From positions 95,686-159,685 of the forward strand of contig NZ_RXIZ01000006.1 in the NCBI RefSeq assembly GCF_003987855.1: DNA of 64,000 nucleotides. Reading direction: 5' to 3'. Position 1 is the first letter of the stretch. The number at the start of each line of letters is the position of its first letter. The notes beneath the pieces are model-generated. The model was not told the origin of the DNA, ran no database searches, and was given only the letters and a program-made list of their open reading frames with translations. This DNA comes from Hyphomicrobium sp. (GTDB lineage Bacteria > Pseudomonadota > Alphaproteobacteria > Rhizobiales > Hyphomicrobiaceae). Positions 1 through 7,896 of this stretch are shown here, piece after piece. The translations under genes and the position numbers were made by a program.

Positions 1-194
1 GCGTCGGTATCGGCGTCTCTGACGATGTACTTGTCTTCCGCGGAACGTCCCGTGTGTTGACCGGTCTCGACGGCCACCGCCCCGCTCTGCGCCAGCTTGC
101 CTTCGCCGCGCCTGATGATGAACTCCATCAGCTCTGGCTCAAGAAGATTGCGGTGAACTTTCTGCGAAGGCTGGGTCGGAAACAGCTCGGTCAT
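1..194 (-). CDS. pckA: Phosphoenolpyruvate carboxykinase (ATP), 5' part only
   Basis: Only the first 64 or so codons are in the window; the gene continues past the left edge. The minus-strand translation starts MTELFPTQPSQKVHRNL and contains the conserved N-terminal stretch TGQHTGRSAEDKYIVRDA, which is characteristic of ATP-dependent PEP carboxykinase. The enzyme converts oxaloacetate and ATP to PEP, CO2 and ADP in the cytoplasm, the first committed step of gluconeogenesis. It is divergent from chvI, an arrangement conserved in rhizobia, where the neighbouring two-component system affects pckA expression. The family assignment is firm; the catalytic domain cannot be seen. Confidence 0.9.
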   Translation of the reverse strand, partial: MTELFPTQPSQKVHRNLLEPELMEFIIRRGEGKLAQSGAVAVETGQHTGRSAEDKYIVRDADTD

Positions 195-660
195 TGATGG
201 TTGCCTTTGGCAAAAGCGCTGACGTGCACGCACGAGATCTCAGCAGCACAAGGCGAGAAACGCACGGCTCGCCCCTTTGTGCCGCACAATTCTGGCCGCT
301 TCAGGAGGGCCTGCCCCGCAGTGGACGACCGCTATCCCAAACTCAAGCTGTTCAATGGTCCTAGAGAGCGGTAAGAACACGCAAAATCCGGTAACACTAT
401 GTATCGTCGAGGCATTCCGCAGAGTCGTCTTCGTACGGAGCATGGGTTCAATATTCGTGCCAAACAAGCGGAAATGTGTACTTGTGAGCATCCAAATCGC
501 CCACTTTGCTTGCCGTCAGGGGCGGGGTCGCCTATTCAGGTGGTATTCAGCCTCCGGAGCCCATCTGGTCGGAGCGCCACAATTGCTACACCATGCCGCC
601 ATATGCGCAAAAAGAGCGCGGTGTGCATCCCGCCGCGGCTGAGGGGCAGAAGAGGAAAAG
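195..660. other. Divergent pckA-chvI intergenic region, no gene seen
   Basis: About 466 bases separate the divergent pckA and chvI starts. The open frames here have no recognisable product and overlap one another on both strands. The stretch presumably carries both promoters, but I could not identify a convincing promoter or ChvI site by eye. Confidence 0.5.
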
Positions 661-1365
661 ATGAAGGAAAAGAGCACCATCGCACTCGTCGACGACGAGC
701 GTAATATTCTGACCTCGTTGCGGATGGCGTTGGAAGCCGAGGGGTACAAGGTTCGCACTTACGGAGACGGGGTTTCCGCGCTCGAAGCCTTGACCGAGGA
801 GCCGGCCGATCTCGGCATCTTCGACATCAAGATGCCCCGCATGGATGGCATGGAACTTCTGCGGCGCGTGCGCCAGCAGTCCGCCATGCCGGTGATCTTC
901 CTGACCTCGAAGGATGAGGAAATCGATGAATTGTTCGGCCTCAAGATGGGCGCCGACGATTACATCGCCAAGCCTTTTTCGCAGCGCTTGATCGTCGAAC
1001 GCGTCAAAGCTGTGTTGCGCCGTGTCGCCCCAAAGGACGGCACCACGACAGAGGATGAGGCCAAGCGCGTGTTGGAGCGCGGCAAGCTGAAACTCGACCC
1101 GGAGCGCCACACGTGCCACTGGGATAATAAGGCTGTGACGCTGACCGTCACCGAGTTCCTGATCCTTCAGGCACTCGCAACCCGTCCAGGCGTTGTAAAA
1201 ACACGCGACGCGCTTATGGACGCGGCATACGACGATCAGGTTTACGTCGATGACCGCACGATCGACAGCCACATCAAGCGGCTGCGCAAGAAGTTCAAGC
1301 AGGTCGATGACGATTTCGACGTGATCGAAACACTTTATGGCGTCGGCTACCGCTTCAAGGAATAG
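661..1365 (+). CDS. chvI: ChvI-type OmpR-family response regulator
   Basis: A 234-residue protein with an N-terminal receiver domain (about residues 5-120) and a C-terminal OmpR/PhoB winged-helix DNA-binding domain (about 135-232, ending [15 protein letters not shown]). The phospho-acceptor is Asp55 in [16 protein letters not shown], and the conserved Lys is in the DDYIAKPFS motif. The histidine kinase chvG follows 26 bases downstream. ChvI-ChvG control envelope, acid-stress and host-association genes in rhizobia and Brucella (there called BvrR-BvrS). The next genes encode HprK and PTS components, an arrangement that links envelope sensing with carbon regulation. Confidence 0.93.
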   Translation: MKEKSTIALVDDERNILTSLRMALEAEGYKVRTYGDGVSALEALTEEPADLGIFDIKMPRMDGMELLRRVRQQSAMPVIFLTSKDEEIDELFGLKMGADDYIAKPFSQRLIVERVKAVLRRVAPKDGTTTEDEAKRVLERGKLKLDPERHTCHWDNKAVTLTVTEFLILQALATRPGVVKTRDALMDAAYDDQVYVDDRTIDSHIKRLRKKFKQVDDDFDVIETLYGVGYRFKE

Positions 1366-1391
1366 GCGGCCGAACTGCCACCGGGGACGGG

Positions 1392-3242
1392 ATGGCATTA
1401 GACAGCAACGACATCGTGTCGGCGACAGCGCTCAATACCCCCGCGAGCGACGTCGCTGCGCCGGAAGCCGTCAAGCCGCGTCCGAAGCTCGATCTGCGCG
1501 GAGCCCTATTGCGGGCTGCGAACGGCGTCGGCGGCTGGATTGCGAAAGGCTGGATTGCGCGCGCCATAGGAAAGAACCTGCGGCGGCGTATTCTACTTGC
1601 CAATCTTCTCGGATTGGCGGGCCTTCTCGGCGCGATGCTGTACCTCAGCCTGCATCACGGCTGGCTGCTTGATGCGAAGGTTGACGTCGTAAAGACTGTG
1701 TCGCGCATCACGGCCGAGGCGATCGCGTACCGCGCCGTGAACGAGCGCGCAATTTTCGATCCCAATCGCATCCCGGAGAAGACGACCCCGCGCGCCCAGC
1801 GCGACGACGCATTCGCAGCTCTCGAGTTGCCTATCGATCCGCATCAAGCCGCGATCATTCTGCGGAAACTGGTCGGCCCTGCCGACCTCAAGGCGCGTAT
1901 CTATTCCGCCAAGGGCACTCTGATCCTGAACGGCGACACGCTTTTCTCGAATGGCGACGACGAACCCGAGGTCGTTGTCGATGCCAATGACCCGACCCCG
2001 CGCCTCAAGAACTTCTGGACGCGGCTGCATTACTGGGTGATCAACAAAGAGCTCAAGGTTTATCGCGAACTCGGCACCGCGAACGGCTTTCTTTACCCCG
2101 AGGTCCGCAACGCCGCGCTCAATGGCATCGAAACTCCGATCCTGCTCCTCAACAAGCACGGTCAGCAGATCGTCTCGATGGCAGAGCCGATCAAGCGCGG
2201 AAACAAGATTCTTGGCGTCCTTCTAATCTCCACGAACCCCGGCGACATCGACGACATCTTGTGGGATGAGCGTTGGCTGATCCTCCAGATTGCGGCGATG
2301 GCTCTTCTCGTTGCAATCGGCAGCTCTCTTGTTCTGGAGCGAACGGTTGCCGGTCCCATGCGCCGTCTCTCGGATGCTGCCAACCGCGTCACGCAAAATA
2401 TTTCTGCGCGCGAGCAGTTGCCAGATCTCACGGCACGACGCGACGAAGTCGGCCGGACGGGCCGCGCCTTCGTCGCGATGACCAACGCGCTCTATCGGCG
2501 GATCGAGGCCAGCGAGAAATTCGCGGCCGACGTCGCTCACGAACTGAAAAATCCGCTGGCTGCTGCGCGTTCCACGGCGGAAGCCATGGCCTACGCCAAA
2601 TCGGATGCGGACCGCGCTGCTCTTGTGCAGGAGATTCAGGCCGAGCTGAAACGCCTCAACCGTCTCATCAACGATATCTCCAGCACCTCCCGTCTTGACG
2701 CTGAACTTGCGCGTCAGGAGATGCAGTCGATCGACATCCGCACGGTTCTCGAAAGCATCAACAGCCTCTTTCTCGATATGCTGGCCGATGATAGCCGCAA
2801 GCTGCGGATGTTCATTGAGCCTGCACCTGCGGCCTCATACATGGTTCGCGGCAATGACAGCAGGCTAGGGCAGGTCTTCACCAACCTGATCGATAATGCG
2901 CTGTCGTTCTCGCCAGAAGGCGCCATGGTGACGGTTCGCGCCAAGCCTAATGGCAACAAGGTGGAAATCACTGTCGAGGATGAGGGGCCGGGCATACCTC
3001 CCGATAAGCTCGGGCAGATATTCGATCGCTTCTATAGCGATCGGCCTCTGACCGATGCCAAGCGCGGCAAGAATTCCGGCCTCGGCCTCTCCATTTCGCG
3101 AGAGATCGTCGTCAGCCATAACGGCGAAATCTTTGCTGAAAATCGCCCACCGGACGACGACAACATCCGCAAGGGGGCGCGTTTCACCGTGCGTTTTCCG
3201 ATCTCACCTACGGCGGTAACAGGACTTGTCTGGCGAAGCTGA
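1392..3242 (+). CDS. chvG: ChvG-type sensor histidine kinase
   Basis: A 616-residue inner-membrane kinase. It has a cytoplasmic N-terminus, a membrane segment near residues 65-85, a periplasmic sensor region to about 295, and a second membrane segment near 296-315. HAMP, HisKA and HATPase_c domains follow. The phospho-accepting residue is His383 in VAHELKNPLAAA. N and G boxes are seen as NLIDNALSFS, DEGPGIP and NSGLGLSIS. The long periplasmic domain is typical of ChvG/BvrS. Its 3' end overlaps hprK by 17 bases, which suggests translational coupling with the PTS genes. Confidence 0.92.
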   Translation: MALDSNDIVSATALNTPASDVAAPEAVKPRPKLDLRGALLRAANGVGGWIAKGWIARAIGKNLRRRILLANLLGLAGLLGAMLYLSLHHGWLLDAKVDVVKTVSRITAEAIAYRAVNERAIFDPNRIPEKTTPRAQRDDAFAALELPIDPHQAAIILRKLVGPADLKARIYSAKGTLILNGDTLFSNGDDEPEVVVDANDPTPRLKNFWTRLHYWVINKELKVYRELGTANGFLYPEVRNAALNGIETPILLLNKHGQQIVSMAEPIKRGNKILGVLLISTNPGDIDDILWDERWLILQIAAMALLVAIGSSLVLERTVAGPMRRLSDAANRVTQNISAREQLPDLTARRDEVGRTGRAFVAMTNALYRRIEASEKFAADVAHELKNPLAAARSTAEAMAYAKSDADRAALVQEIQAELKRLNRLINDISSTSRLDAELARQEMQSIDIRTVLESINSLFLDMLADDSRKLRMFIEPAPAASYMVRGNDSRLGQVFTNLIDNALSFSPEGAMVTVRAKPNGNKVEITVEDEGPGIPPDKLGQIFDRFYSDRPLTDAKRGKNSGLGLSISREIVVSHNGEIFAENRPPDDDNIRKGARFTVRFPISPTAVTGLVWRS

Positions 3243-3702
3243 TCGCGTCCACGGCACTGCGGTTGCCGTCGGCAACCGGGCGGTGCTGCTGAGGGGACCT
3301 TCCGGCTCAGGAAAATCCGATCTCGCCTTTCGTTGCTTGGGATTGGCGGCGTCACCCCTCGTCCCCGACCCCGTGAAGCTAGTTTCCGACGATCAGGTAA
3401 TACTAAATCAGGAGGGCACGGCTCTCATCGCGCGAGCACCACCCACTTTGTTTGGAAAAATCGAGGTTCGTGGGGTAGGCATACTGGAGGTTGATGCCGT
3501 TCCACAGGCGGAACTCGTCCTGATCGCCGATCTCGTCAATGAGGGCGCGATCGAGAGATACCCCGATCCATGGCCGGTGGCTCGCATTAAGAACTTCGAC
3601 GTACCCCTGCTTCGCGTCAGGCCATTTGAAGGTTCCAGCGCCCTGAAACTTGTAACGGCCATTCGGATGGCGCCCTTGCCACGTGCCCCATCAAAGGCCT
3701 GA
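3226..3702 (+). CDS. hprK: HPr kinase/phosphorylase, short alphaproteobacterial form
   Basis: A 158-residue protein with a P-loop LLRGPSGSGKSDLAFR near residues 22-37 and the HprK motif RGVGILEVDAV near 82-92. It corresponds to the catalytic C-terminal domain only; Gram-positive HprK is about 310 residues. It phosphorylates or dephosphorylates the regulatory serine of HPr (Ser54 of the downstream HPr). The start used is TTG, placed inside the end of chvG with AGGA just upstream. No later ATG would keep the P-loop region intact. Alphaproteobacteria are known to carry this short form beside chvG. Confidence 0.88.
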   Translation: MSGEADRVHGTAVAVGNRAVLLRGPSGSGKSDLAFRCLGLAASPLVPDPVKLVSDDQVILNQEGTALIARAPPTLFGKIEVRGVGILEVDAVPQAELVLIADLVNEGAIERYPDPWPVARIKNFDVPLLRVRPFEGSSALKLVTAIRMAPLPRAPSKA

Positions 3703-3809
3703 ACCCCATCCAGAAACCCCTTGCACAGGCGCCCAACACTTGCCACTTTCCGCGCCACGGCGAAGCCGCAGTCTGGCCCGCCGGATAGTAATGAAATGGC
3801 CCATCGCTC

Positions 3810-4211
3810 ATGATCGGACTTGTCATCGTCACGCATGGGGGGCTTGCGCAGGAATTTCGCAACGCGCTTGAACACGTCGTTGGGAAGCAAGCTTCACTTG
3901 AAACGATCGCCATCGGTCCCGACGACGACATGGACGCGCGGCGGCTCGAAATCTTAAACGCCGTGCAGACTGTCGATAGCGGCAAAGGCGTGATCATCCT
4001 GACCGACATGTTCGGGGGCACACCTTCCAATCTCGCCATTTCGGTAATGGACGAAACGAAGGCCGAAGTTATTGCCGGCATCAGCTTGCCGATCCTGGTG
4101 AAACTCGCGAGCATCCGCGGCGAGACACCGCTCGAACAAGCTGTCATTATGGCTCGCGACGCCGGCAAGAAGTACATCAAGGTTGCTAGCCAAGAACTTT
4201 CCGGCGGCTGA
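3810..4211 (+). CDS. PTS EIIA component, mannose family (regulatory PTS)
   Basis: A 133-residue EIIA-Man domain protein. The phosphorylated histidine is His9 in LVIVTHGGLAQEF, and the DMFGGTPSN motif lies near residue 68. It should receive phosphate from HPr, encoded 9 bases downstream. No sugar permease (EIIB, EIIC) is nearby, so a regulatory rather than a transport role is likely, as described for the alphaproteobacterial PTS associated with HprK and ChvG. In rhizobia this gene is often called manX; I leave the symbol blank because the name varies. Confidence 0.88.
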   Translation: MIGLVIVTHGGLAQEFRNALEHVVGKQASLETIAIGPDDDMDARRLEILNAVQTVDSGKGVIILTDMFGGTPSNLAISVMDETKAEVIAGISLPILVKLASIRGETPLEQAVIMARDAGKKYIKVASQELSGG

Positions 4212-4220
4212 GAGCGAGAG

Positions 4221-4526
4221 ATGCCCGAACTGGCCAATAGTCTGAAGCCGGAAGCAGTCGTTATTATTCGCAACATCAAGGGCCTTCACGCCCGCGCATC
4301 GGCAAAGTTCGTCAAGTGTGCCGAAAGCTTTGACGCAACGGTCACCGTTACCCATCACGGCAGTTCCGTCGGCGGCACCTCCATCATGGGTTTGATGATG
4401 CTGGCGGCGGGCCCAGGTTCGGAACTGCACATCGTTGCGGAAGGCCCACAAGGCCCGGAGGCCCTGCAGGCTCTCGTGCAGCTGGTCGAGGCAGGCTTCC
4501 ACGAGGAATGCATCGGCGACGCCTGA
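4221..4526 (+). CDS. ptsH: Phosphocarrier protein HPr
   Basis: A 101-residue HPr. The phospho-histidine is His23 in NIKGLHARASAKF. The regulatory serine targeted by HprK is Ser54 in GTSIMGLMMLAAGPG. It sits in the order chvI-chvG-hprK-EIIA-ptsH. The N-terminal extension of roughly eight residues before the usual HPr start is minor. It is convergent with the TadG-like gene. Identification is firm. Confidence 0.93.
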   Translation: MPELANSLKPEAVVIIRNIKGLHARASAKFVKCAESFDATVTVTHHGSSVGGTSIMGLMMLAAGPGSELHIVAEGPQGPEALQALVQLVEAGFHEECIGDA

Positions 4527-4551
4527 CGCGTCGCCCCGCATTCTGCGCCCG

Positions 4552-5997
4552 CTATTGCGAAAGATAGAGCGTCGAAATCTTCAACGCGATATCGCGGAAT
4601 GCGGCCTTCAAGGCATCGCCCGTCGTCGAGTTGTAGAAGTGGTTCGCATCCGTTGCGCAGCTTGACAGCGTATTGATCGCGAGTTGGCTGCCACCGAGTT
4701 GGAAGCCAACGGTATAGATTTCTATGCCTGCGTTCTTCATGGCCGTGCATTGCGCAACAGCTTGGGCCGGAGAACAGTCGACGTTTGCGCTATTTTTGCA
4801 GGTCACTTTCGTGCCGCTTAAGGTCTCGCTCACCGCGTAGCCCATGGAGGTGTAGGACGTATTATATTCACCGTCCGTCATGAGCACGGCAATCTTCTTA
4901 AGCTTAGGGGTACCGTAAGCCGCCGCCGCCGAATTCGGCCAGAGCGAGGACCAATTGGGCGAGAGCATATACCAAGCCCAGGCAGTACCAATGTGCCCTG
5001 CAGTACTGCCCGCTGTCTGCAGGCCGGAAATCTTCGTTAACAAGCTTGTCTTGTCGCTTGTGAGCGGCAGCGCCTCCGCCGCGACTGGCAAGTTGCATGT
5101 TGGCGAAACAGAACTGCTGGATGAACTGTGCACCATGACATACTGGCCGGCCTTCGGTGCAGCATCGGTGTATTTCTGAGAGCCCGTGCGCTCGACGACG
5201 CACGGATTTTTGGTCGATGTGTTTCCTGATGCCAGCTTGAATGGATTTGAGCCCGACGTCGGCAACCGAACATCGTACGCGAATGGCACGATCGCAATCT
5301 TTGAAGTGTATTGGCTCTGATCCTGCCAAACGACGATGTTCACCAGATCGCTCGCGGCAGACTTCATGTCCGTGAGCTTCTGACCAGCCATCGAGCCGGT
5401 GATATCGAGCATCATCGCGACTTCGAGGTTGGTCTGTCCGTTACCACCAACCGCAAGAACCGCTTTCGAGTAATCCGCACCATTGGAACGAAGCAACGGC
5501 AGCGTTGCCAAGGTATTGGTGCCGATAAAGCCAAGGTGCATGAACGGAGTTGAGATCTGCGCATTGCCTTGCGCGATCATGGCGGTCCCGTTGTCGGTGA
5601 CCTGGAATTGGATCGTATCCGTGGTGACCGGGATGCGATTTTTGATGGCTTGCTGGTAGTAGATCGAGGCGACGTTTTGAGCCGCAGTCTGATTGCCGCC
5701 GTTGACCTGCAACGCTCGTGCTCCGGCCAAAACGGCGGCGTCCGTGGCTTCAATCGTCTGATTGCGGGCGTTTACGAAGCGCGCGTAGTCCACCGCGACG
5801 CCGATCATCATGAAAAGCACGAAGATCGCGAGACCGAAAATAATCGCGACGCTGCCTCGCGTATCCCCGGCGAAAGCCTGCAACTTTGCGGCCCTGAACG
5901 CCCCAGCGGCCGAAGGAAGACCCGGCGACCGCGCGCGAAAGCCGCGAGACAACACAGACGCAATACCCATTTTCCCGCTCCACGGAGAAATACTCAC
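4552..5997 (-). CDS. TadG-like pilus-assembly protein with von Willebrand factor A domain
   Basis: A 481-residue protein. Its N-terminal TadE/TadG-like segment (about residues 46-95) begins DTRGSVAIIFGLAIF, followed by a single membrane helix and VDYARFVNARNQ. A vWA domain starts near residue 190 (VAMMLDITGSMAG, the MIDAS-like DxTGS motif) and runs to the C-terminus. TadG proteins are envelope components of Flp/Tad pilus systems, but no other tad or cpa gene is nearby, so this is a stand-alone member. Its role may be in adhesion or the envelope; that is inference. A CtrA-type box lies upstream. The ATG used is the first in frame; a start at the internal Met10 is possible. Confidence 0.8.
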   Translation of the reverse strand: MSISPWSGKMGIASVLSRGFRARSPGLPSAAGAFRAAKLQAFAGDTRGSVAIIFGLAIFVLFMMIGVAVDYARFVNARNQTIEATDAAVLAGARALQVNGGNQTAAQNVASIYYQQAIKNRIPVTTDTIQFQVTDNGTAMIAQGNAQISTPFMHLGFIGTNTLATLPLLRSNGADYSKAVLAVGGNGQTNLEVAMMLDITGSMAGQKLTDMKSAASDLVNIVVWQDQSQYTSKIAIVPFAYDVRLPTSGSNPFKLASGNTSTKNPCVVERTGSQKYTDAAPKAGQYVMVHSSSSSSVSPTCNLPVAAEALPLTSDKTSLLTKISGLQTAGSTAGHIGTAWAWYMLSPNWSSLWPNSAAAAYGTPKLKKIAVLMTDGEYNTSYTSMGYAVSETLSGTKVTCKNSANVDCSPAQAVAQCTAMKNAGIEIYTVGFQLGGSQLAINTLSSCATDANHFYNSTTGDALKAAFRDIALKISTLYLSQ

Positions 5998-6326
5998 GAT
6001 GAACTTGCGGGCCCAGAGATTTAAAAGAATTTAATCTGATAAGTTTTAATTGATAGCGAGATTAAGACAAGTTTAACAGAAAGAGACAAAGTAATACCAG
6101 AACATTTACTTATTTTTTACCTTGCTTCCGGCTATGCCCCCGATTTGCGAACGACCGCTGGCGAGACGGTCGAGACATAAAGAGTTGTTTATATCTTATT
6201 GCGTCAGACTGCCGACTTCGCTATAGCTGCGGCCGGAATCACCGTCCGCGGCTAGAGCCCAGACGGCCGAAGGCGGCCTCGCCGATCACAATTGCGGGGC
6301 ACGGCGCACAAGAGGAACGGAGCCGC
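5998..6326. other. AT-rich divergent intergenic region, tadG-like/ahcY
   Basis: About 330 bases between the divergent tadG-like gene and ahcY. The first 120 bases next to the tadG-like start are much more AT-rich than the surroundings and hold several TTAA tetranucleotides, including the CtrA-type box listed separately. The ahcY-proximal half is GC-rich with a small hairpin (GGCCG/CGGCC near 6265-6280). I saw no SAH-riboswitch core before ahcY. Confidence 0.55.
6062..6076 (-). promoter_or_regulatory. CtrA-type binding box TTAA-N7-TTAA
   Basis: TTAA at 6062-6065 and TTAA at 6073-6076 are separated by seven bases (GACAAGT), which exactly matches the CtrA consensus. A related pair with six-base spacing lies at 6021-6034, nearer the gene. 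The box is 65 bases upstream of the TadG-like start codon. In Caulobacter and relatives CtrA controls pilus and cell-pole genes, so control of this gene by CtrA is plausible. AT-richness raises the chance of a coincidental match. Confidence 0.5.
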
Positions 6327-7736
6327 ATGAGCACGAAATTTTCCGATTACATCGTCAAGGATCTGGGTCTCGCGGAATGGGGCCGCAAAGAGATTGCGAT
6401 CGCCGAAACCGAGATGCCGGGCCTCATGGCGACCCGGGAGGAATACGGTTCGTCGAAGCCGCTCAAAGGCGCGCGCATCGCCGGATCGTTGCATATGACG
6501 ATCCAAACGGCGGTGCTGATCGAAACGCTGGCAGCCCTCGGCGCCGATATCCGCTGGGTATCCTGCAACATCTATTCGACCCAGGACCACGCCGCCGCAG
6601 CGATTGCCGCAGCCGGCATTCCCGTCTTTGCTTGGAAGGGCGAAAGCCTCGTCGACTATTGGGATTACACCCGCAAGCTATTCGAGTGGGGTGACGGCGG
6701 CGTTCCCAACTTGATCCTCGACGACGGTGGCGATGCGACGATGTTCGTCCACCTTGGTCTTCGCGCCGAGAACGGGGATACGGCATTCCTCGACAAGCCG
6801 GGTTCGGAGGAAGAAGAAGTCTTCTTCGCCCTCATCAAGAAGACGCTCAAGGAGAAGCCGAAAGGCTGGTTCGCGACGATCGCGACGAGCATCAAGGGCG
6901 TCTCCGAAGAGACGACGACGGGCGTTCACCGCCTCTATGAAATGCAGAAGAACGGCTCGCTGCTGTTCCCAGCGATCAACGTCAACGACAGCGTCACCAA
7001 ATCGAAATTCGACAACCTCTACGGCTGCCGTGAAAGCCTCGTCGATGGTATTCGCCGCGGCACAGACGTCATGATGGCCGGCAAGGTCGCCATGGTCGCC
7101 GGCTTCGGCGATGTCGGCAAAGGCTCCGCGGCTTCGCTCCGCAATGCTGGCTGCCGCGTCATGGTCTCGGAAATCGATCCGATCTGCGCGCTGCAGGCGG
7201 CGATGGAAGGCTACGAAGTCGTGACCATGGAAGATGCTGCTCCGCGCGCCGATATCTTCGTTACGGCAACCGGCAACAAAGACATCATCACCGTCGATCA
7301 CATGCGTGCCATGAAGGATCGGGCGATCGTCTGCAACATCGGTCACTTCGACAACGAGATTCAGGTCGCCGGGCTTAAGAATTTCAAATGGAACAACATC
7401 AAGCCACAGGTCGACGAGATTGAATTCCCAACGGGCCGCCGCATCATCCTGCTGTCCGAAGGTCGCCTCGTGAACCTCGGCAACGCGATGGGGCATCCCT
7501 CGTTCGTCATGTCGGCATCATTCACGAACCAGACGCTGGCCCAGATCGAGCTCTTCACGAACCAAGGCAAGTACCACAAGAAGGTTTACACGTTGCCGAA
7601 GCATCTCGATGAGAAGGTTGCGATGCTTCACCTCGCCAAGATCGGTGCGAATCTGACGAAGCTTCGTCCTGATCAAGCGTCTTACATCGGCGTGAAGCCG
7701 GAAGGCCCCTTCAAGTCCGACCACTATCGCTATTGA
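6327..7736 (+). CDS. ahcY: S-adenosylhomocysteine hydrolase
   Basis: A 469-residue adenosylhomocysteinase that splits S-adenosylhomocysteine to adenosine and homocysteine with bound NAD+, a core step of the methyl cycle. Seen motifs include the N-terminal [15 protein letters not shown] substrate region, the NAD-binding [17 protein letters not shown] near residue 255-270, and the C-terminal KSDHYRY end typical of the family. Length matches bacterial AhcY. AGAGGAACGG provides a plausible ribosome site. It has its own downstream hairpin terminator and is followed by divL, a pairing common in Hyphomicrobiales. Confidence 0.97.
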   Translation: MSTKFSDYIVKDLGLAEWGRKEIAIAETEMPGLMATREEYGSSKPLKGARIAGSLHMTIQTAVLIETLAALGADIRWVSCNIYSTQDHAAAAIAAAGIPVFAWKGESLVDYWDYTRKLFEWGDGGVPNLILDDGGDATMFVHLGLRAENGDTAFLDKPGSEEEEVFFALIKKTLKEKPKGWFATIATSIKGVSEETTTGVHRLYEMQKNGSLLFPAINVNDSVTKSKFDNLYGCRESLVDGIRRGTDVMMAGKVAMVAGFGDVGKGSAASLRNAGCRVMVSEIDPICALQAAMEGYEVVTMEDAAPRADIFVTATGNKDIITVDHMRAMKDRAIVCNIGHFDNEIQVAGLKNFKWNNIKPQVDEIEFPTGRRIILLSEGRLVNLGNAMGHPSFVMSASFTNQTLAQIELFTNQGKYHKKVYTLPKHLDEKVAMLHLAKIGANLTKLRPDQASYIGVKPEGPFKSDHYRY

Positions 7737-7766
7737 TAGTCGGGCCCAACGAATCAGTGCCATTCG

Positions 7767-7803
7767 CGGCGTCAGGGGAACACCCTGGCGCCGTTTCATT
7801 TTG
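7767..7803 (+). terminator. Rho-independent terminator after ahcY
   Basis: The left arm CGGCGTCAGGG (7767-7777) pairs with CCCTGGCGCCG (7783-7793) with one G-T wobble and a five-base loop. TTTCATTTT follows. It lies 31 bases beyond the ahcY stop. Confidence 0.8.
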
Positions 7804-7896
7804 CATCGGCCAAGTGCGGTAGCGGCCAGCGTTGGCGCACCCCATACTCACAGGTGATTCGCATGGAAGGCGCGCGAAGCGGGTTGGCGCCTCCGC

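Noticed and set aside
586..1398. 270-codon minus-strand frame opposite chvI
   Set aside because: It lies antisense to a clear response regulator and has no recognisable domain; it is a byproduct of high G+C content at codon third positions.
6180..6326. Possible SAH riboswitch before ahcY
   Set aside because: I looked for the conserved SAH-riboswitch core and saw no matching sequence, only a small GC hairpin.
6678..7496. 272-codon minus-strand frame opposite ahcY
   Set aside because: Antisense shadow of a highly conserved enzyme, with no family features.
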